From contig NW_006763138.1 of the NCBI RefSeq assembly GCF_000264905.1, forward strand, positions 1,812,145-1,876,144: 64,000 nucleotides of DNA. Reading direction: 5' to 3'. The position numbers were made by a program, and so were the translations under genes. Below are positions 55,760 to 64,000 of this stretch, piece by piece. Source of the stretch: Stereum hirsutum FP-91666 SS1 (lineage: Eukaryota; Basidiomycota; Agaricomycetes; Russulales; Stereaceae). How positions within the stretch are numbered: the first letter of the stretch is position 1; each line of letters starts with the position of its first letter. Below the pieces are notes generated by a model. That model ran no database searches, was not told where the DNA came from, and worked only from the letters and a program-made list of their open reading frames with translations.

Positions 55760-56094
55760 TGACTCGAGTTAGGATTGGACTCCCTACGGTACATTGACTT
55801 CACCATGAATTCTGGTAAGAGTAGTCGGAGACTAGCACAGCGCCTGTCCACCGTCAGTCCAGGGTCGTGGGGGAGTGGTTGCTGCTTAGGTTTGTCGCAG
55901 CTGGCTTTGGTGACGGCCAGAAGATGCAGATGAACGGGGATTACAGCGAGCAGATGAATCGTACAGATTATCTACGAGCACAGAAGTCAGTACTTGTAGA
56001 GGATGTAAATCAGCAGGAGGGAAGCCTATGTGTCGTATAGATGAAGCATCGTGCAACGATCGTCCCGAACAAGCACGCCACACCCCAGGGCATC
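55760..56094. other. Intergenic between convergent 3' ends
   Basis: 335 bp between sirtuin and MYND gene stops. Nothing else is seen. Confidence 0.5.
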
Positions 56095-58397
56095 TCAATC
56101 CAGATCTAAGCCTAGCGCGACCTCCTCCAATTTCCCTCCCAGATCCAGCACATTTTCATCCTCCTCTTCATCTGCCTTCATTAACCAATCTTCATCTAAC
56201 GTCCCACCATCACTCCCTGCCTCGCTAACCCAATCTCCCTCCACCCAGATGTTCCTCGCTGCTAGCGTCATAATCATCGTCGCCGTCTGCCCAGAGCTCA
56301 CAATACTCTCAATCAGGGTGAGCCTCCCCTCGTTGTCGATCGCTTTCTTCAATATCCCTGAAGTCCTCTTCTCCGACAACCCTCCCCTTGCCTGAAGATC
56401 GACTTTCCGCCTCGCTTTCTCCTGCGCCTCACGGGATCGTGCTCCATCGAATTTATTTCCTTTGGAGAGGAGACCTGCGCTGTAGCCTGTGAAAAGCGTC
56501 GAAGGAGAGATGGGGTTATCGACGTCATCATCGGAGAGCGTACAGGTAGATATATCGTGGCCTTCGAGCTTGAACACGGAGGGTACAGGCGGAACACGCG
56601 TGTAGTCGATCTTGATACCAAGACCTGAGGTAGAAATGCCTGGGAATTTTGTTTTGGCGAGGTTACGCAGGGTAGGCAGGAGGATACGAGCTTCGCGGAT
56701 CGTAAGAGCATGGAGAAAGACCCGGTCTGTTTTGCGCAAGGCGTCGGATTGGAAGACTACAAGAGCAGCGGGAAGTCAGATATATTTATTCAACGCTCAA
56801 CTGGATAAAGAAGTGTCAAGACACACCTATTCGCTCTTGGTCTTTGAGGTTGCACTCCGCTTTGTGTTGTTTCTTCCAGCTCGCTACTTGGCATTCCTTC
56901 GAGCAGTAAAGCGTGACTTTGCAGCCAGTACACTGCTTAAACGTGTCCTTCGGACCCTTTTTCTGGCACTACACGGGAAAGAAATCGTGTTGATGAGACA
57001 GAGGGCACAACGAGCGAGCCGGATAGTAAGAAACCCACATTATCGCACCATGCTAACTTCTTCCTTGTCTCGTCCGCCATCTCCTTCGCCATCATCCTCG
57101 CCTCCGCGATCTGCCTCAACCGCTCCCAACTCTTCTTGACCGGACTCCTCGCGACCTTATTCCTACAAGCCTCCGTATCCAACCCTCTCATCGCCACCAC
57201 TACACTCTCAATCACACTCCGATACACCAGATACCGCGGCAGCAAGTCCTCGATGAGACTGATCGTAAAGCTGCGCGCCTCTTCGTCGAAGCGTTGGAAA
57301 TTTGGCATGATGTTGACGAAGGCTTGGAGGAAACCTTCGGTTATAGTTTGGCGGATGTATGTGATCCCGTCGCCGCATTCGATGAGGTTGGAGATGCAAC
57401 CGAAGCAGGACGTTATGGCTTCTAGGACGTTTTCTTCATAGAGCGGACGAGTGGTGAGGACGAGAAGCGTTTTGGTGATTACACCGATGAGACCCTTCGA
57501 GAGGAGGAGGTGGCGGAGCGGATGCTTCGGGGCTCGAGAGAACGAGATAGTGAGGTCGACAAAGGATTGGACCACCCCTGCGCTCAGCTTCGCGGAAGGT
57601 TTCTTCACCGCATTACGTATCCGATTAAGTAGGAAATCGGCGACCTTCTCCGGAGCACCAGGGAACGAGTTCGCCACGACCTGGTCGAGCATCTTCTCAT
57701 CCGCTTCGAACAAGATCTGGTGCAACGCCGCCGAAGACACAGGGATGGGCAATATGGGAACACTGGCCCGTTCACCGCCAGTTACCTCCCTCTCCTCGTC
57801 CACCCAAAGTTTCGTGATCATGGGTATAACCCCCTCAGTGTTCGTGATTATCCTCTGCAGATCATCGTCATGTGTCATGGAATATATCGCATAACTGATC
57901 ATCTGGGTCGTGTTCTTCAACTGCTCGGGTGAGCCTACCCTCGGATCCTGATTCTGATACCAGAAGAACTGCATCCATTTCCAGATCCCAGGCCAGGCTT
58001 GTTTGAGCGGATTGAGGAACGGAGCTGCTTGTGGCGAAGGTTGAAGGAAGGGCCCCATGTTGCCGAGGCCCATGATGGAGGCGAACGCGCGGTCTGTCGC
58101 GAGCGCAACAGGAGAACGCGCTGCAGTGGTTTTGGTAGGATCGGGGATGAGATGGGGAGCGAGGTTGGCGATGAGGATGTGGATGGTAGTGGGCGTTTGG
58201 AGCGCGGGGATGGACTGAATGCAGTTGACGATACATTTCAGGTCAACGTTGGAGTTTGCTTGAGCTTTACGGATGGACTAGGAGGTATACAGTCAGCTGG
58301 GGGCGTAGTATAGAGAGAAGGAGTTGGGACGGACTTCAGCGGGGTTTGATTGCACGAGCTGCAGTCCGCGAGCGTAGTCGGCTTGTGGGAAGGCCAT
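56095..58397 (-). CDS. MYND zinc-finger protein with helical repeat N-terminus
   Basis: Predicted 701-aa protein. Exons in order: 58335-58397, 57039-58277, 56827-56968, 56095-56756. Residues 1-430 are helical and contain alpha-repeat-like segments (VDLKCIVNCIQSIPALQ, VLEAITSCFGCISNLIECGD, SFTISLIEDLLPRYLVYRSV), probably armadillo/HEAT-like. The MYND finger spans residues 432-473 with all ligands in the canonical spacing: C432, C435, C447, C450, C456, C460, H469, C473. The finger is split by an intron just before C435. A mixed domain of about 220 aa follows, ending in an acidic low-complexity segment. MYND fingers bind proline-rich peptides, so a scaffold role is expected. The SET domain of SMYD proteins is absent. 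Function unknown. Confidence 0.85.
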
Positions 58398-59105
58398 GGT
58401 GGTAGTTAAAGGAGAGGTTGACCTTTACGACGAGCCAACTCGGCAGACTGGGGTAAGGGTGGCCTGTAAGAGACGTAATAGTAGACCTGAAACTCTGCTA
58501 TCAGTCAAGACGTCATCCTGACTTGGACAACTCGGAGCATACCTCTATGCGATGTACTGCACTTCGCACTCGAGATGAAGTATAACACGACAATAATTCA
58601 ATTATCACTGTGAAAAGGGAGCATATTGATTCATAAGTATGCGTACTTATTGTTTACTCACAAGAGCTCGTTTGCAACAAGGGCCCGCGTACAGCGGGAT
58701 GAAGGCGAACTGCTGCGTTCCATATTTAGGTGGTGCAAATGATGGACCTACCTTCTGCTTGTCGGTGATTTCTGGTCAGATGTATAATGTTGACGGAGAG
58801 CGGAGACGTATAGAGGCCCAGGAAACTTGCAGGAAACAGAACGAAGCGAAAACAATGACCGTACGAGTCAAGCGGTGAATGACGCTAAATTCGCGAAAAT
58901 TCTGCTTCTACGCGCCCACGTGATCGTATTTACCCCTGTCGCGCCACAAACCATCACCGAATCGGTGTGGCGCAGTCCGCCCAGGAAAGCCCATCACCAG
59001 TACATGTTCGATGCTCCCTTGTAACCAATTCTATCACTCCAAACTATGTACCATGTAAGATAATCGTTCTATACAACCCATCCACGACGTGATGGGGGCC
59101 TCACA
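58398..59105. other. Intergenic, about 0.7 kb
   Basis: MYND promoter on the left and 3' side of the second F-box-like gene on the right. Only short frames. Confidence 0.5.
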
Positions 59106-60559
59106 CTATACGCACTTCCATGACATGACCTCCCCCTGCTCCCCCGATACTGCACTCTTCGACACCCACAATCCACTCTCCTCGTCCTCCCTCCCCCACG
59201 GATACCTCTTCCCACCCAACCATATTGTCACTGTCCTGAGTGTAGGGCGATAAATAGCCATCTCCGCACATATGGCTCGCTGGAAATGAGGGACGACTTG
59301 AGGGTGCCAGGAGCTTAGATCAAGCTCGAGGGAGACGAGGGATGAGAGGGAAACAAGGGCTTGATGAAACGAGGAGTGCTGTTTATGGGTCTGAGTTACT
59401 TGAGTGAACTTGATAAGGAAGAGATAAATGAACGCACGTTTATGTCTCCGAGAGGGAAACAACCGAGATGTAACACCTGCGGGCAGTACTTCGCTGCCAT
59501 CCTCATAGCTTCTACCGCCTTCGCATGCGGGAGATTAAAGACGTTCAAACTCTTCAGCGTATTCCCCACGCATAATCCATCCTCATCCCTCTCTGTCACC
59601 ATAATTGGGAAAGCATCGAGTATATCAAGCACCGAATCCCTGTCCATGTGCACCTGGAGGTACCGAAGTGGGCTTTTGAACAACATCGCGGCGAGCTGTA
59701 CCGGTCCCTCGAAACTCTCCAACATAGGAAATTCAAGATGAAAGCCGTCTTCCCCATCGTGGTGGTCCCCTTGACCTATCAACGCCTCCTGATGCTTCCT
59801 ATACTGAAAATTGAATTCCTGCCTATAGCCATGCCATGTCTCCCGCACCGTCAACTCCCTCAACTCGCTCTGAGTTCCCAAAAACCTCAACAAACTCCCA
59901 TCAGAAGGGATATACGTTGAAAAGCTCTTCAGCCTAAACGGCGGATTCTCCGGAAATATATACGAGATGAACCTCCCATCATCGTCGACGAACCCTCCAG
60001 GTCCGTTCCCGCCCATCGGTGTTGTAGGATCGGTGAGCGTCAGCACCTCCAATGTGTCCATCTTCGCCAGCGCATCGCGTATGGAAGTCCAGAAAACGGC
60101 TGGAAACTTCGGGTAACGACTTGGTTTTACTGACATGATGCCGAAGTTACGGACGTGTGATGCTAGACGAGGTGTGGAGGCGAGGGTTATGCATAGGGAG
60201 TAGATGTGTTGGGGGCCTGAGAGGTGGAGGGTATGGTAGATGGCTCGTTCCGCTGGAGGGTAGAGGGCTTTGCAGACCACAAGGAGGGGACGAAGGGTGA
60301 TAACGAGTGGGATTGACGAGGATTCGGCGATGTGCGTGACTATAAGGGAGGATATTGTGGGGTTTTGGAGCGCGGTCGAAGCTGGGCCGTTGGTGGCTCG
60401 TAGGACAGGACGCGGAGAAGCAGGTGTAGATGTAGCAGCTGGGGTTGAGGCAGTGGCGGAAGTGGCTGAAGTGCTTGCGCGAGTGGAGGAGATAACAGAT
60501 GACGGTAGTGGTGGCGAAGGCGATGATGAAGACCTTGAAATTGGGTCTGACGAAGACAT
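59106..60559 (-). CDS. F-box-like / LRR-like protein, second member
   Basis: Predicted 468-aa protein from exons 59438-60559 and 59106-59390. The first 60 residues are Ser/Thr/Pro/Ala low complexity. An F-box-like segment follows, around residues 67-112, ending LLVVCKALYPPAERAIYHTLHL. The remainder is a degenerate leucine-rich fold (MDTLEVLTLTDPTTPM, SELRELTVRETWHGYRQEF, SSLVSLELDLSSW). Fungal F-box proteins act as SCF substrate receptors, but the classical LPxE motif is not seen, so the role is inferred. The AERAxYxTxHL junction is shared with the protein at 12449-13660, though the rest has drifted far. The intron lies in phase 0 near the C-terminus, as in that other gene. Confidence 0.68.
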
Positions 60560-61453
60560 AGTATCAACTGGTCTGGTGCGAGTAGATGATGAGGTTGAAC
60601 TAAGCGGGGGGTCTGTGGGTAAAATGCATGTAGTCAGCAGTTGAACGCCTTATAAACAACGATGACAAAGGTTCAAGAACAATGGAAGAAACGACGTCTT
60701 TGAAATAGGGAGCATGCTGAAACTTTCAGAAATCGTATATTGTCACACTAGGTGCCACGCGTGGGCCAACCCCTCACCTGTGTTGTGTAACGATTCCGAA
60801 ACGTTGAATGAATTTACTATTAAATGTGCCAGCACAGTGAACGCAGAGAACTGGGCGCATAGACGAGATTATGCAGCGGTGTCGCGCTTCAACGGCATTG
60901 TGACGCTGGGCGCCACACGGAGCTCGAACGAGATGACACCAAGAGAAGACACGTCCAGTGATGCAAGCAAAGGCCCAGGCCATTAGATTGACTTTTGACC
61001 GCCCAAAGCAGAACTGTTTCAAGTTTGCCCTAGATTGGGTTGTGTAGCCACTTCAAAGCCACTCACCGCTTTCTGAGTCTTTCGGATTGGGAAGGTTATA
61101 GACTTCAATCATAACAGTGAACTCAGAATTGGCACGAACCCAAGTTCTGGGAACTCACCTGGATTGAAAGGGTAAAACGAGCGCAAATGAGGATAACTCA
61201 CAATTTCACGGCAGTTCGACGGCGGTCGACTGTCGACGATGAGAGCAAGAAACGTGCGCCACACAAAGGACACGAAGGTTCATTTTGCTTCCGCTCTCAG
61301 GGTTAGGGTCAATTGAATGACTAGGGTTAGGGGCCATTATCCTGCCGCGTCCCGTGTTTGGATTCCATTTTGAACTGTCCGCTGATCATCTTACCCATCT
61401 ACCTTTCTTTCCTGCTCATCGTTCCCGAAAACGACGAACAAACGTTAGCACTT
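60560..61453. other. Intergenic, EB1 promoter; TTAGGG-type motifs
   Basis: About 0.9 kb without a gene. At 61300-61337 GGGTTAGGG-type motifs occur twice, 20 bp apart, about 120-150 bp before the EB1 start codon. Such telobox-like sites are bound by Tbf1/Myb-type factors in some fungi; here this is only a possibility. Confidence 0.45.
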
Positions 61454-62878
61454 ATGGGAGAGTCAAGATCAGAACTCATTGCCTGGGTCAACGACCTTCT
61501 CCAGCTCAACTACACCAAGGTCGAGCAATGTGGAACGGGCGCGGCGTACTGCCAAATCCTCGACTCCATCTACGGTCAGTTTCTTTCGCTTTTATGAATT
61601 AGAACATCGTTATCGAAGGTTTTCACGACGTGTTTTCCTGAACGAATGTAATATCTCGCACGAACGCGTTATGTAGGCGATGTACCGATGAACCGTGTCA
61701 AGATGGGCGCGAAGCACGAGTACGAGTTTATCGCGAATTTCAAGGTCATGCAGAACATTTTCAAGACGAAACGGATTGACAAGGTGTGCACAAACTTTTA
61801 TTTTTCTTGCTGGGGTCAGGCGTGGTAGCTTTGGACTGGTCGTTTTCATGGTCAAGAGCCGGTTAGGTTTGTGCGTGAGAGGTTCCGATTCGTAGAGTCA
61901 TTCTCGAGAGCCTGACGCGATGAATGCACTGATGGTCATCGGTGGTACGTCGCGCTCTATGGTGATCGAGCCCGTTTGCTTGAGAGCTTCTGCTTATGCG
62001 GTGGACATGACAGGCATGATCCCATCATACGCCACCCGGAATACCGCGTCGGACCCTACGCCCAACATACTCTCAATACTAACTCTACCTTCTATCTCCT
62101 AGCCCATACCAGTCGAAAAGCTTGTCAAATGTAAAATGCAGTACGTATCCCCCATCAAGTCTCCTGTTCGTCTTCTCAACCACGGCCTTTTCTTCTTCCC
62201 AAACCCCCTCCTCTTATTCTCAGAGACAACCTTGAATTCTTGCAATGGATAAAACGCTACTGGGACTCCAACTACGGCGGCCAACCCTACGACGCCGTCG
62301 GCCGACGACGTGGCCAACCCACCGACACCCCCGCTACCATCGCTCCCCTCGCGCCATCTCGTGGCGCTCCAGCCGGGGGAGGCGCACGAGCCGGGGGTAA
62401 GACGCCGGTGAGCGGGCATAGGGCCGGAAGTGCGGCGGCTGTGAACCATGAGCAAGTCTTGAACTTGCAGGCGCAGTTGAAGGAGATGTCAGCACATTTG
62501 GAGGGGCTGGAGAAGGAGAGGGATTTCTATTTCGCGAAGGTGAGTTGGTCATGGTCCAGGATTTATGATTGAGAGATATATTTGTGGAGGTGAAAAGCGT
62601 GGTGTGGGGACATCAGTTTCTGATAGTGCTTTTTCGTGGTGTAGCTTCGTGATATCGAAATCCTGGCGCAGGCACAACTCGAGGTTTTGGAGGGACAGGG
62701 CAAGGACGATGAGACGCTGCGTGAGATCCAGAAGATTCTATACTCGACCGAGGTACGTCACCACCAAGAATCAGTTCCCTTACTCTCCCCCGACTCTTAC
62801 TGACGTATACCACAGGAGGGCTTCGAAGTTCCCGAAGGTGGCGAAGGACACCTCGTCGATGAGGAGGAGACGTTCTAA
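61454..62878 (+). CDS. EB1: EB1-family microtubule plus-end tracking protein
   Basis: Orthologue of yeast Bim1 and fission yeast Mal3: binds growing microtubule ends and recruits CAP-Gly and SxIP partners. Six exons: 61454-61574, 61677-61783, 62103-62140, 62224-62539, 62645-62752, 62816-62878; 250 aa. The N-terminal calponin-homology domain runs from ELIAWVNDLLQLNYTKVEQC through GAAYCQILDSIYGDVPMNRV to NLEFLQWIKRYWD (about residues 6-103). A Gly/Ala/Pro-rich basic linker follows, then the coiled coil and EB-homology domain with ERDFYFAKLRDIEILAQ (FYF-KLRxIE is the hallmark) and LYSTEEGF. The protein ends in DEEETF, close to the EEY/F tail recognised by CAP-Gly domains. Length and order match the family. 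Intron 2 is about 320 bp, long for this locus. Confidence 0.95.
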
Positions 62879-64000
62879 GTTTGTCTTCTCCCACTCCACA
62901 ATCGCCCTCTCTCTTCATCGCTTTCCTCTTCCAAGGCTCAGAGCCTTCCACCTCGCCCCTCCATTATATCATAACAGCCCCGATGGTTTTTGACCCATTT
63001 GTCTTGTATGGCTTGATTCCCTGGTTTTGTATCTATACCACCGATAGCCCCGTCTTCGCCCTCTTTCTCGTGATCATCCTCGTTCCGTTTCTTTCGCACT
63101 AGGAACTGAGCCTCTTCGACTGTCACCCTGGTCCAATAATTGTCGTCTTTTAATTCTCATGTGCTAAATAAACACAAATGGCATTCAACCCCAATCCCAA
63201 TCTGGCTCTCCTTTCATTTCGTTTTGCCTTCCACTCGACTCGCTACTTTACCGAAAGACAAATATTTGGTTGGACACAAACATGGATGAGCTCAAGGCAC
63301 GGCCGGTTGCTATGCGTTGGGTGGGGTGGCGTATTCTCCCAGACTCTTTCGAAGTCGGACTTGAAGTACGAGAGTCTTCGCAGCAGCCTAAGTCGCAGCT
63401 TGGGAAGCATCCTATGAACGTACTATATGCGTGGGTCGACCCATAGTGCAGGACTGTAGAAGCCCAGCCATGGGTTTACACCAAGATGGTCACCTCAATG
63501 GACCACCGCTCAGTTGGAATACTTCGTCTTATTCTCTCCGACAGTCTCGTTGGCTTTGCGTGGAAAGTTGATAGATATATTCAGCGCCCATGATCGACCC
63601 GGCATTTTCCGGAACTTTTGACTCCGTTCGCGTCCTCGAGGTTCGCGTCCTGACTCATCCACGTTAGACGTTCTTGCGTTTGTCTTCTATATCCTTACCA
63701 CGAGACTGGAAACAGCGATCTCCAACATGGTGCCTATAGGCCGTTTACTAGTTTCTCCTTCCAACTTTCCCTACGGGCTTGCTTCTTTTGCGCTGTATAC
63801 CGGGCGCGCTGAGCTCTGCGTTGACTCAAGTGTTTCCAACCAAGCCATGCTCGAGATCGACGACGGAAAGAGAATCACTTCTGAGGATGAGATTATGTGG
63901 TCTCTGGCAAGCACAACGATTGCCGGGGCTAGTAATGAAGTCAGCTTTATTGTTCGCTCCACCGACTCAAGAGCTCTATTGACTTGAACCACCACTTCAC
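62879..64000. other. Right end, no confirmed gene
   Basis: EB1 3' region, then short frames. An 86-codon ATG frame at 63727-63987 (MVPIGRLLVSPSNF...) has an acidic segment ITSEDEIMWSLASTTIAGAS that loosely recalls the I-helix region of cytochromes P450, but no heme-binding or ExxR motif is present. It could also belong to a gene continuing beyond the window. Confidence 0.35.

Noticed and set aside
63727..63987. Possible cytochrome P450 fragment
   Set aside because: Only a loose I-helix-like resemblance; ExxR and heme Cys regions are absent, so no P450 is called.
1..64000. tRNA, rRNA, CRISPR array, autonomous transposase
   Set aside because: Looked for B-box-like and clover-leaf patterns, rRNA-like stretches, spaced repeats and DDE/RT motifs on both strands; none convincing.

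Overview
The window is nuclear DNA of a filamentous fungus, most likely an agaricomycete (mushroom-forming basidiomycete). Genes are dense and short and carry many small introns (about 50-110 bp, GT...AG). The families present are typical of that group: an expanded 2-oxoglutarate/Fe(II) oxygenase family, DUF6534-type seven-helix proteins, GH16 glucanase, GT8, F-box-like proteins and small secreted proteins. Gene models were built by eye from reading frame, splice sites and comparison between paralogs. Every exon set given adds up to a multiple of three.

Layout. 1-3.9 kb: 3' part of a DUF6534 gene, a broken 2OG oxygenase copy, then intact 2OG gene 1. 3.9-6 kb: no clear gene. 6.05-7.9 kb: secreted GH16 glucanase. 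7.9-12.4 kb: two non-autonomous DNA transposons, otherwise unassigned. 12.4-15.1 kb: F-box-like protein and GNAT acetyltransferase. 15.1-20.2 kb: unassigned. 20.2-23.4 kb: 2OG gene 2 convergent with a GT8 glycosyltransferase. 23.4-26.6 kb: repeats only. 26.6-31.9 kb: two convergent MFS transporters (DHA1-like and monocarboxylate-porter-like). 34.0-39.3 kb: small secreted protein, 2OG gene 3 and a full-length DUF6534 gene. 40.3-44.5 kb: divergent AP-2 sigma adaptin and GLO3-type ArfGAP, the latter with a hAT-type MITE in a 1 kb intron. 45.1-50.6 kb: 2OG genes 4, 5 and 6. 51.4-55.8 kb: small unknown gene, FAD monooxygenase and Hst2-type sirtuin. 56.1-60.6 kb: MYND-finger protein and a second F-box-like protein. 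61.4-62.9 kb: EB1 microtubule plus-end protein. 62.9-64 kb: unassigned.

The main story is the 2OG oxygenase family. There are six intact genes and one wreck in 50 kb. All six share three introns at identical positions, a complete HxD...H...R iron/2-oxoglutarate site and a TATA-like box close upstream, but their C-terminal halves diverge. Twice a DUF6534 gene lies directly upstream of a 2OG gene on the same strand (1-3908 on +, 39330-34961 on -), and the two 2OG genes involved belong to the same sub-group. This points to an inverted segmental duplication of a two-gene block. The housekeeping genes in between (AP-2 sigma, GLO3, EB1, sirtuin, MYND) look single-copy and intact. No rRNA, tRNA, CRISPR array or autonomous transposase gene was recognised.
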